Assembly: GCA_035529695.1 (NCBI GenBank)
Contig: DATKWD010000015.1
Span: forward strand, 29,118 to 93,117
Length of the DNA stretch: 64,000 bases
Source of the DNA: DATKWD01 sp035529695
Lineage (GTDB): Bacteria > Actinomycetota > Acidimicrobiia > Acidimicrobiales > Salinilacustritrichaceae
Direction: 5' to 3'
This document shows, piece by piece, positions 25,553 to 32,568 of this stretch (positions are counted from its first letter, which is position 1; every line of letters begins with the position of its first letter). The notes under the pieces were generated by a model that saw only the letters and a program-made list of their open reading frames with translations, had not been told where the DNA came from and did not search any database. Made by a program: the position numbers and the translations under genes.

Positions 25553-26845
25553 GTGGACGTGGATCTGTCGACCATCGACACCGAACTCGACGCGTTGTTC
25601 ACGACCGATCCCTCGGCGCTGAGCAGTGAGGAAGTCCGCGACACGCTGCATCTGGCCGAGCGAATCCGCACCCGCATCGAGGCACTCAACGCCGACCTGC
25701 TCGGCGTGATGCACACCACCAAGGCCCACCGGGGCGATGGCGCCCACTCGCCGGCCAACTGGCTGTGCCAGAGCACCGGGACCGCCAAGAACACCGCGCA
25801 GCACCGGGCCAAGCTGGCCGAGAAGTTGTTGTCGATGCCCATGGCCGCACGGCTGTTCCGCGAGGGCTCGATCACCATCGACCACGTCCGCATCCTGGCT
25901 CGCACCCTCACCAATCCCCGCACACGCGACCAGTTGGACGGGCTCGAGGAGTTCCGGCTGGCCGGCCAGGCGTTGTTCGACACCGCCGATCAGTACGCCA
26001 CGCGCATCGCACACTGGATCGACCGGCACGATCCCGACGGGGCATCTCCCGACGACCCCACCACCGACCGCACCTACGCCGACCAGGTCGGTGACCGGGT
26101 CAAGATCAACGCCGACCTGTCGTTGGAGACCGGGTTGCCGATCCTCGCTGCCCTCGAAGAGGCCACCGACAAGGTCTTCCACGCCGACCAGGCCCATGCC
26201 GAAGCCCACGCCTGCTCAGACCGCGACGTGCGGCCCCGATCCAACCGACGCTCCCAAGCCTTGGCCGAGCTGATCAGTGCCGGAGCAGCTGCTCCCGACA
26301 ACACCACGCGCCGCGAACCGGCGTTCGTCGTCATCCAACACGGAGACGGCGGCGGCAACGGCGGGTGTCCGCGCTACGAGACCCCCGACGGAACCGTCAT
26401 CCCCCACCGGTTGGCCGCGAAGTGGGCCACGTCGGCCCTGGCCCTGCGACTCGTGCTCTCCGACAACGGACGCTCACAGTTCCGGACCCCCGATGGTGTC
26501 GTGGCCGCCGATCTCGACCGCGGCCGATCCGCGCGGCTGGTCAACCGGGCCCAACGGCGCGCGCTGCACGTTCGCGACCGCCACTGCGCCTTCCCCGGCT
26601 GTCACCGCCCGGCCGCCTGGACCGACGCCCACCACGTGCAATGGTGGCGTCATCAGGGTCCCACCGACATGGCCAACCTCGCCCTCCTGTGCCGACACCA
26701 CCACGGCGCCGTGCACGCGGGTCGCTACGACCTCACCATGGGGCCCGGACAGACGCCGATCTTCACCGATGCTGCGACCGGCGAGCGGGTCGTCCCGCGA
26801 AGACACCGTCCACCCCCCGACTCCACGGAACGTCGCGCCGCCTGA
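25553..26845 (+). CDS. DUF222 / HNH endonuclease (REP13E12-type) protein
   Basis: A 430-residue protein. The N-terminal two thirds is a DUF222 domain (helical; LHLAERIRTRIEALNADLLGVM, NWLCQSTG, ITIDHVRILARTL). The C terminus is an HNH nuclease module with CAFPGCHRPAAWTDAHHVQWW and NLALLCRHHHGAVHAG, giving Cys/His zinc ligands and the catalytic His. Such genes are multicopy and mobile-looking in actinobacteria; their function is not settled. The start is the GTG at 25553 or 25559; no in-frame start lies upstream within the plausible transcript. A perfect LexA-type palindrome directly before it suggests DNA-damage induction, possibly as a leaderless mRNA. Confidence 0.9.
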   Translation: MDVDLSTIDTELDALFTTDPSALSSEEVRDTLHLAERIRTRIEALNADLLGVMHTTKAHRGDGAHSPANWLCQSTGTAKNTAQHRAKLAEKLLSMPMAARLFREGSITIDHVRILARTLTNPRTRDQLDGLEEFRLAGQALFDTADQYATRIAHWIDRHDPDGASPDDPTTDRTYADQVGDRVKINADLSLETGLPILAALEEATDKVFHADQAHAEAHACSDRDVRPRSNRRSQALAELISAGAAAPDNTTRREPAFVVIQHGDGGGNGGCPRYETPDGTVIPHRLAAKWATSALALRLVLSDNGRSQFRTPDGVVAADLDRGRSARLVNRAQRRALHVRDRHCAFPGCHRPAAWTDAHHVQWWRHQGPTDMANLALLCRHHHGAVHAGRYDLTMGPGQTPIFTDAATGERVVPRRHRPPPDSTERRAA

Positions 26846-26853
26846 AGCGGTGC

Positions 26854-27627
26854 TCAGACGCCGACGACCCCGAGGTTGAGGAGTGCGAGCGTGCCGACGC
26901 CGTTGTCGGTCCCGGCGGCGCCGAGATGCAGCAGCGTGCCGTCGGCCGCGGGGTCGCCGGCGAACCCGTCGGTGGCGTTGATCGTGTCCGGTAGCCCGTT
27001 GACCGCATAGGGGTCGGCGGCGAACACCGACGCGGTGTACTCGTCGTCGAAGAAGAGTTGGCTGGTCAGCACGGTCGCGCCGCCGAGGTGGACGCGGAGA
27101 TGGACGTGGACCGAACGACCTGGGTACCAGCCCGGATAGATCGTCAGGAACTCGACGATGCCATCGTCGCCCGCCCGCTGCGTCCCGCGGAGGAAGGTCG
27201 TGCCTTCACCCTCGTCCTTGCCGCCGCCGCTGTCGACGAAGGCCGAGTAGTCGCCGGTGGCGTCGGTGTGCCAGACCTCGACCGCAGCACCCGGCACCGG
27301 CTCGCAGGTCTCGTCGACGACGCGAAGGCCGAGGCGGAGTGGGTGCCCTGGATAGCCCTCGGTGATGTCGCGCCGGTCGAACTGCTCGTCGAGCGGAAAC
27401 GGGCCGGCCACGTTCGCCGGAAGCAACTGGCACGTGCCGAGCGGTTCGAAGTCGGCCGCAGTCAGCGCCGACCCCGCAACAGCACCAGCAGACGGGGTGC
27501 CCCTCACCGGTGCCGATGAGGTCGTCGCGCTGTCGTCACCGGACCCGCAGGCGACGAGCACCGCAGTTGCGCCGCTGGCCAACAGGAACCGGCGCCGAGT
27601 CGTGGCCTGCGTGGATCGAACGGTCAC
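26854..27627 (-). CDS. Secreted intradiol ring-cleavage dioxygenase (Tat lipoprotein)
   Basis: A 257-residue protein of the catechol/protocatechuate intradiol dioxygenase family. It begins with a twin-arginine-like signal, TTRRRFLLASGATAVLVAC, ending in a lipobox Cys, so it is probably folded in the cytosol, exported and lipid-anchored. The catalytic core has PLRLGLRVVD...PGAAVEVWHTDATGDYSAF (first Tyr ligand) and IYPGWYPGRSVHVHLRV (Tyr and two His Fe(III) ligands). Extracellular members act on aromatic diols or have unassigned roles. The start is a GTG without a clear ribosome site. It lies 50 nt downstream of a small same-strand helical protein gene. Confidence 0.85.
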   Translation of the reverse strand: MTVRSTQATTRRRFLLASGATAVLVACGSGDDSATTSSAPVRGTPSAGAVAGSALTAADFEPLGTCQLLPANVAGPFPLDEQFDRRDITEGYPGHPLRLGLRVVDETCEPVPGAAVEVWHTDATGDYSAFVDSGGGKDEGEGTTFLRGTQRAGDDGIVEFLTIYPGWYPGRSVHVHLRVHLGGATVLTSQLFFDDEYTASVFAADPYAVNGLPDTINATDGFAGDPAADGTLLHLGAAGTDNGVGTLALLNLGVVGV

Positions 27628-27676
27628 CCGTCGATGTTGTCAGGTCTTCCCGGGAATCCGCTCGCGGGCCTCTGGA

Positions 27677-27955
27677 TCAGGGGGTGACCCGCCCGATGAC
27701 GTCGCGCACGGTCGTGTCGACGGCGTCGAGGAAGGATCGGCCCGTGGCCTTGACGTCCTCACGGACGGCCTCGTCCTCGTACGCGTCCTGCATGGCTTCG
27801 ATGGTCTCTTCGATGGCGGCTCTGATCCGGTCGACCCCGACCTTCTCCTTGAGTTCGGCCTCCGAGAGCTCCTCTTCGGCGTGCAACTTGAGCTTGAGGA
27901 ACAACGCCTCCAAGTGGTCGGCGTAGGCGGCCCAGGCAGTTCTCGTGTCGGTCAT
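27677..27955 (-). CDS. Small helical hypothetical protein
   Basis: A 92-residue acidic, almost wholly alpha-helical protein (MTDTRTAWAAYADHLE, KLKLHAEEELSEAELKEKVG, IRAAIEETIEAMQDAYEDEAV). No family is recognised and no signal or membrane segment is seen. It looks like a small coiled-coil or helical-bundle protein. It has an ATG start and the amino-acid composition of a real protein, unlike antisense frames in this DNA. It lies upstream of the intradiol dioxygenase gene on the same strand and is divergent from acyl-CoA dehydrogenase 2. Confidence 0.6.
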   Translation of the reverse strand: MTDTRTAWAAYADHLEALFLKLKLHAEEELSEAELKEKVGVDRIRAAIEETIEAMQDAYEDEAVREDVKATGRSFLDAVDTTVRDVIGRVTP

Positions 27956-28039
27956 GACTCGACCATGACCCGCCCCAACATCTGGGTGAAGGGTCCTTCG
28001 TCCCTTCCGGACGGGGCCGACGAGTGCGACGGTGCACAG

Positions 28040-29299
28040 ATGCGCGAGATGAACGTCCAGCCGATTCCGACCGCGTCGGATCGGATCAACGAACTGCGGG
28101 CCCTCACGGCACAGATCGTCAACCGCGAGATCCTGCCGAACGAGAATCTCATCTGGGCCGAGGCCCGCGGCGGCAGGCCACTCACCGACGACGACCGTGA
28201 CCTGGCCCGCAAGACCCGTGAGACGATCAAGGAGAAGGTCAAGCAGGCCGGGCTGTGGGCACCCCACCTCCCCGCCGAGTTCGGGGGCGCCGACCTCGAT
28301 TTCCTCGAGCTCGCCTACATGTACGAGGTCCTCTCCTACGCCACCGGGGCCGCGTCGCTGTTCGGTGTCGTGGCCCCGAACTCGGGCAATCAGAAGATCC
28401 TGCTCCAGTACGGAACGCCCGAACAGCGCGAGAAGTGGCTCATGCCGCTCATCGAGGGAACGATGGAGTCCGGCTTCTCGATGACCGAGCCCGATCAACC
28501 CGGATCGGACCCCCGCTCGCTGAAGACGACGGCTCGGCGCGACGGCGACGAGTGGGTCATCAACGGCCACAAGTGGTTCACCTCGAACGGCCTGCGCGCC
28601 GACTTCTTCATCGTGATGTGTCGCACCGAGGAGACCGAGGGTGGCGCCGACCGCAACGCGGCGATGACCCAGATCATCGTCCCGGCCGACACGCCTGGGG
28701 TGAACCTCGTGCGAGGCATCAACGTGTGGGGCCGCGACAGCGACCACTGCGAGATCATCTACGACGACGTGCGGGTCCCGGTCGAGAACGCGCTCGGCGA
28801 GCGCGGATCAGGACACCGCGCCGCACAGGACCGACTCGGTGCCGGGCGGGTGTACCACTGCATGAACTCGATCGGGATGATGTGGCGGGCGTTCGACCTG
28901 ATGGTCGAGCGGTCGATGGAACGCGAGGTCCACGGCGGACTGCTCGAGACCAAGCAGATGATCCAGGGGTTCATCGCCGATTCGTACATGGATCTCCAGG
29001 CCGCCCGGCTGATGACGATCAACTGCGCCGAGAAGATGGCCGCGGGCGGCGACGCTCGCACCGACATCTCGGCGATCAAGGTGTTCGTCCCCGCCGCCTT
29101 CCACCGCGTGGTCGATCGGGCGATCCAGGTCTGGGGAGCCGCCGGTGTCACCGGCGACCTGCCGCTGGCCGGCATGTACGTCGGCGCACGCACTCTGCGG
29201 CTCGCCGACGGCCCCGACGAGGTCCACCGCATCCTCATCGCCAAGAACGTCCTCGGCCAATACCGCAACACCGAGGCCGGGTGGGACTTCGGCAACTGA
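28040..29299 (+). CDS. Acyl-CoA dehydrogenase 2
   Basis: A 419-residue acyl-CoA dehydrogenase. It has GLWAPHLPAEFGGADLDFLE, the FAD/substrate motif SGFSMTEPDQPGSDPRSL, NGHKWFTSNGLRADF, and a C-terminal VWGAAGVTGDLPLAGMYVGARTLRLADGPDEVH. This last motif is typical of the long-chain/unusual acyl subgroup, where the catalytic Glu lies in another helix or is replaced. The start may instead be the in-frame ATG at 27965 or the ATG at 28049; homology to the family clearly begins by RINELRALTAQ. It is followed 25 nt later by the glutamate-synthase-like flavoprotein gene on the same strand. Confidence 0.88.
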   Translation: MREMNVQPIPTASDRINELRALTAQIVNREILPNENLIWAEARGGRPLTDDDRDLARKTRETIKEKVKQAGLWAPHLPAEFGGADLDFLELAYMYEVLSYATGAASLFGVVAPNSGNQKILLQYGTPEQREKWLMPLIEGTMESGFSMTEPDQPGSDPRSLKTTARRDGDEWVINGHKWFTSNGLRADFFIVMCRTEETEGGADRNAAMTQIIVPADTPGVNLVRGINVWGRDSDHCEIIYDDVRVPVENALGERGSGHRAAQDRLGAGRVYHCMNSIGMMWRAFDLMVERSMEREVHGGLLETKQMIQGFIADSYMDLQAARLMTINCAEKMAAGGDARTDISAIKVFVPAAFHRVVDRAIQVWGAAGVTGDLPLAGMYVGARTLRLADGPDEVHRILIAKNVLGQYRNTEAGWDFGN

Positions 29300-29324
29300 T
29301 CGGACCGCCCGACCCGACCGACAG

Positions 29325-30902
29325 ATGAGCCGCTTCATACCCTTCGTCGTCGCCGTGGTGCTCGCCGTCGGCGGGCTGGCACTGAGCGCAACCGTCAGCC
29401 CATGGTGGGCGGTGGTTGCCGTCGTCGGCCTGGTCCTGCTCGGGCTGGCGGGCTTCGACATCGCCCAGCGACGCCACAGCATCTGGAGGAACTACCCGAT
29501 CATCGGGCACCTCCGGTGGTTGCTCGAGGGCTTCCGACCCGAGCTCCAGCAGTACTTCGTCGAACTCGACACCGTCGGCGCGCCGTTCGACCACGACACC
29601 CGGGCCCTGGTGTACGTCCGCGCGAAGAACAAGCACGAGGACCAGCCGTTCGGCACCGAGCGCGACGTCTACGCCGAAGGCCACGAGTGGCTCGACCACT
29701 CACTCGCGCCGAAGCCGGCAGCCGACGAGCATCGGGTGCGGGTCGGCGGACCCGACTGCTCCCAGCCCTACGACATGTCGCTGCTCAACGTGTCGGCGAT
29801 GAGCTTCGGCTCGCTCTCGGCCAATGCAATCCGAGCCCTCAACCGCGGTGCTGCGCTCGGCGGGTTCGCGCACGACACCGGAGAGGGCGGCCTCACCGAG
29901 TACCACCTCGAAGGTGGCGGTGACCTCATCTGGGAGATCGGAACGGGCTACTACGGCTGTCGCACGCTCGACGGCCGATTCGACCCCGACGTCTTCGCCA
30001 CCAAGGTCGCCATTCCTGCAGTCAAGGCCGTCAACGTCAAGCTCTCCCAGGGCGCGAAGCCCGGGCTCGGCGGTGTGATGCCCGCTGCCAAGGTCACCGC
30101 CGAGATCGCGGAGATCCGAGGCGTCCCGGCCGGACAGAGATGCGTGTCGCCGCCCGCTCACTCGGCCTTCGCGACCCCGCTCGAGCTGGTGACCTTCATC
30201 GACGACCTGCGGCGGCTGTCGGGCGGCAAGCCCGTGGGCTTCAAGCTGTGCGTCGGACGACGAGTCGACTTCCTCGGCGTCTGCAAGGCAATGCTCGACA
30301 CCGGGATCCACCCCGACTTCATCGTCGTCGACGGATCCGAAGGGGGCACCGGCGCCGCCCCGGTCGAGTTCACCGACCACGTGGGGACGCCTCTCACCGA
30401 GGGCCTGATCTTCGTGCACAACGCGCTGGTCGGCGCGGGCCTGCGAAATGACATACGCGTCGGGGCGAGCGGCAAGATCGCCACCGGCTTCTCGATCGTC
30501 TCGCGGCTCGCACAGGGTGCCGACTACACGAACGCAGCGCGCACCATGATGTTCGCCCTCGGGTGCATCCAGGCCCAGCGGTGCCACACCAACACCTGCC
30601 CGGTGGGCGTTGCGACCCAGGACCCGAGGCGAACCGGCGGGCTCGTCGTGTCCGACAAGGCTGCGCGAGTCCACCAGTACCACCGCCACACCGTCGCGAG
30701 CGCGAACCAGCTGATCGCATCGATGGGCCTGAGCGACCCGGCCGAACTGGGGCCCCAGTTGCTCAACCGCCGGCTCGACCCGCAGACCATCCGCTCCTAC
30801 GACCAGCTGTATCAGTACCTCGAGCCCGGCGAGCTGCTCGTTTCCCCGCCCGCCGAGTGGGCCGCGGATTGGATCGCCGCCCGACCCGACCGGTTCGGTT
30901 GA
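29325..30902 (+). CDS. FMN-binding glutamate synthase family protein, membrane-anchored
   Basis: A 525-residue protein with two predicted N-terminal membrane helices (FIPFVVAVVLAVGGLAL and WWAVVAVVGLVLLGLAGF), then a GltB-type FMN barrel. Visible motifs are NVSAMSFGSLSANAIRALN, FAHDTGEGGLTEYHLEGG, QGAKPGLGGVMP, VVDGSEGGTGAAP and a Cys cluster in GCIQAQRCHTNTCPVGVATQDP that matches the 3Fe-4S site of glutamate synthase large subunits. It lacks the glutaminase and GXGXG domains. Stand-alone proteins of this kind occur widely and their physiological reaction is not established; it may use ammonia or act on another amine. Confidence 0.88.
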   Translation: MSRFIPFVVAVVLAVGGLALSATVSPWWAVVAVVGLVLLGLAGFDIAQRRHSIWRNYPIIGHLRWLLEGFRPELQQYFVELDTVGAPFDHDTRALVYVRAKNKHEDQPFGTERDVYAEGHEWLDHSLAPKPAADEHRVRVGGPDCSQPYDMSLLNVSAMSFGSLSANAIRALNRGAALGGFAHDTGEGGLTEYHLEGGGDLIWEIGTGYYGCRTLDGRFDPDVFATKVAIPAVKAVNVKLSQGAKPGLGGVMPAAKVTAEIAEIRGVPAGQRCVSPPAHSAFATPLELVTFIDDLRRLSGGKPVGFKLCVGRRVDFLGVCKAMLDTGIHPDFIVVDGSEGGTGAAPVEFTDHVGTPLTEGLIFVHNALVGAGLRNDIRVGASGKIATGFSIVSRLAQGADYTNAARTMMFALGCIQAQRCHTNTCPVGVATQDPRRTGGLVVSDKAARVHQYHRHTVASANQLIASMGLSDPAELGPQLLNRRLDPQTIRSYDQLYQYLEPGELLVSPPAEWAADWIAARPDRFG

Positions 30903-30903
30903 G

Positions 30904-30952
30904 CCGGCGTTCAGCGCGCCGGTGACGGTACGAGGTGGCGGCTGAAGCCGCC
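30904..30952 (+). terminator. Two GC-rich stem-loops after the glutamate-synthase-like gene
   Basis: CCGGCG (30904-30909) pairs with CGCCGG (30917-30922) across a 7-nt loop. Then GGCGGCT (30937-30943) pairs with AGCCGCC (30946-30952) with a 2-nt loop, too short as drawn, so inner pairs must open. They lie directly after the stop codon. No U-tract follows, so termination is only possible, not proven. Confidence 0.35.
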
Positions 30953-31106
30953 GACGGCCACGAACACGATCACGTTCTCGGTGAGGCTCGACGACGCTCG
31001 TTGTCTGTCTGCGGTCCCCGGCGGTCATCGACGCGTCCCGGCCGACCACGAGCTAGACCCTGTGACCGGGCCGCTCGAGCGTCCCACACCAAGCCAGGAG
31101 CACCAC

Positions 31107-31871
31107 GTGAGCCAACCGTCAGCGGTGGGAATCGACATCGGTGGAACCGGGATCAAGGCATCGATCGTCGACCTCGACACCGGAGCCTTGGCCGTGGAAC
31201 GGGTGCGCGTGTCGACGCCCGACCCACCAACGCCGAACCACGTCGTTGCTGCCATCGGCGAGCTGCTCGGCGAACTGGGCGGCGATGCTGACCCAACTCG
31301 AACGTTCGGCGTCGGATTCCCGGGCGTGATCCGCGACGGAGTCATCAAGACAGCTGCGAACCTCGATCCATCGTGGGTCGACCTCGACGGAGTCCGCCTG
31401 TTCTCCGAGGCCGTCGGCCGTCCGGCGCATCTCATCAACGACGCCGATGCGGCCGGGCTGGCTGAAGTCCGGTTCGGCGCGGGCGCCGGCGTGGACGGCG
31501 TGGTGCTGATGCTCACCTTCGGCACCGGTATCGGGAGCGGCCTGTTCCACGACGGCACCCTGGTCCCGAACACCGAGCTCGGCCACCTCGACTTGGGCGG
31601 CCGGCCGGCCGAGTCACGCGCCGCCGCTTCGGTTCGCAAGGAGCAGGAGCTGTCATGGACCGAATGGGGCCACGAGGTCGACGTGGTCCTGCGCGAGATC
31701 GAGAAGCTCTTCTGGCCGGATCTGATCGTCCTCGGCGGCGGGGTCTCGAGGCGTTTCGACAAGTTCGCCGACCAGTTCACCGGATCGACACGGGTCGTCC
31801 CTGCAGCCCTCGGCAACAACGCCGGCATCATCGGAGCGGCTCTGTACGCGACCGAACACGATCGAGCGTGA
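31107..31871 (+). CDS. ppgK: Polyphosphate glucokinase (ROK family)
   Basis: A 254-residue ROK kinase that phosphorylates glucose with polyphosphate (and often ATP). It has the N-terminal phosphate loop VGIDIGGTGIKASIVD, FGVGFPGVI, the active-site NDADAAGLAE, and FGTGIGSGLFHDGTLVPNTELGHLDL. The PPGK-specific LSWTEWGHEVD segment follows the AESRAAASVR stretch. Length is normal for actinobacterial PPGK. The GTG at 31107 follows CAGGAGC. Its 3' end overlaps, tail to tail, the 3' end of a truncated GH15 gene by 44 nt; glucose-producing hydrolase and glucokinase would be functionally related. Confidence 0.93.
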   Translation: MSQPSAVGIDIGGTGIKASIVDLDTGALAVERVRVSTPDPPTPNHVVAAIGELLGELGGDADPTRTFGVGFPGVIRDGVIKTAANLDPSWVDLDGVRLFSEAVGRPAHLINDADAAGLAEVRFGAGAGVDGVVLMLTFGTGIGSGLFHDGTLVPNTELGHLDLGGRPAESRAAASVRKEQELSWTEWGHEVDVVLREIEKLFWPDLIVLGGGVSRRFDKFADQFTGSTRVVPAALGNNAGIIGAALYATEHDRA

Positions 31872-32166
31872 GCGCCGCGGCGATGTACGAGAGGTGGGTC
31901 AACGCCTGCGGGAAGTTCCCCAGCATCTGCTTGCCTGCCGGGTCGTACTCCTCGGAGAACAGGCCGAGATCGTTCGCCGCACCCACCACTGCGTCGAAGA
32001 CCGTGACGGCCTCGTCGATCCGACCCAGGCCGGCCAGGCACTCGACCAGCCAGAACGAGCACGGCAGAAACGCCCCTTCCCGCCCCGGCAGCCCATCGTC
32101 GTTTCGGTAGCGCCAGACGAACGCACCTCCGCCGACCGAGCCGCCGCGCAGGTGGGCGTCCGCCAT
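31828..32166 (-). pseudogene. 5'-truncated glycoside hydrolase family 15 (glucoamylase/trehalase-type) remnant
   Basis: About 110 residues match the C terminus of GH15 proteins: VWRYRNDDGLPGREGAFLPC, SFWLVECLAGLGRIDEA, DLGLFSEEYDPAGKQMLGN and FPQALTHLSYIAAALTL. Full-length members have roughly 600 residues and an N-terminal catalytic (alpha/alpha)6 barrel, absent here. Upstream sequence in all frames shows no GH15 similarity. The break point is at about 32160, beside three copies of a 7-nt repeat and directly next to the likewise truncated DUF1003 gene. I infer one deletion removed both 5' ends. Translation from the ATG at 32166 is possible but a working enzyme is not. Confidence 0.75.
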
Positions 32167-32181
32167 CCGCCATCCGCCATC
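32161..32181. repeat. Three tandem copies of CGCCATC at the deletion junction
   Basis: Three perfect 7-nt copies lie exactly between the surviving parts of the GH15 and DUF1003 genes. Short tandem repeats at such a junction fit slipped or illegitimate recombination. No other function is evident. Confidence 0.8.
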
Positions 32182-32255
32182 CGCGACACCCCGCCGTCCG
32201 TTCGGGCCCTCAGCGGACGCGGGGCGAACGGGCTGCCGACGCGCTGCGCAACGGC

Positions 32256-32558
32256 ATGGGCTCGTGGGGCTTCGTGGTGAGCGCGCTTCTCTTCCTCACC
32301 GGCTGGATGATCGGCAACCGCAACGTCGGGTTCGATCCGTACCCATTCATCCTGTTGAACCCGGTCCTCTCGTGTCTCGCGGCGATGCAGGGAGCGATCC
32401 TGCTGATCGCGGCGACGCGCGAAGACCAGATCAGCAGCGAACTCGCCCAGCACGACTACGAGACGAACCTCGAGGCCGATCGCATCGTCAGGGCGATCCA
32501 CGCGCTGACCACCGAGATCCACGCCAAGACCGTCATGGCCGCGCCGCCGGCGCCGTGA
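32256..32558 (+). pseudogene. DUF1003 family membrane protein, probably 5'-truncated
   Basis: About 100 residues from the ATG at 32256 contain the core of DUF1003: GSWGFVVSALLFLTGWMI, the hallmark FDPYPFILLNPVLSCLAAMQ, and a cytosolic tail (QHDYETNLEADRIVRAI). Two membrane helices are present. In-frame similarity continues upstream of the ATG (GERAADALRNGMGSW, with ADxLA..MGSW typical of the family), but there is no start codon or ribosome site there. Normal members carry 60-100 more N-terminal residues. I therefore read it as a gene that lost its 5' end in the same deletion as the GH15 gene. Expression of a short form from 32256 cannot be excluded. Confidence 0.6.
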
Positions 32559-32568
32559 CCAGCTCATC

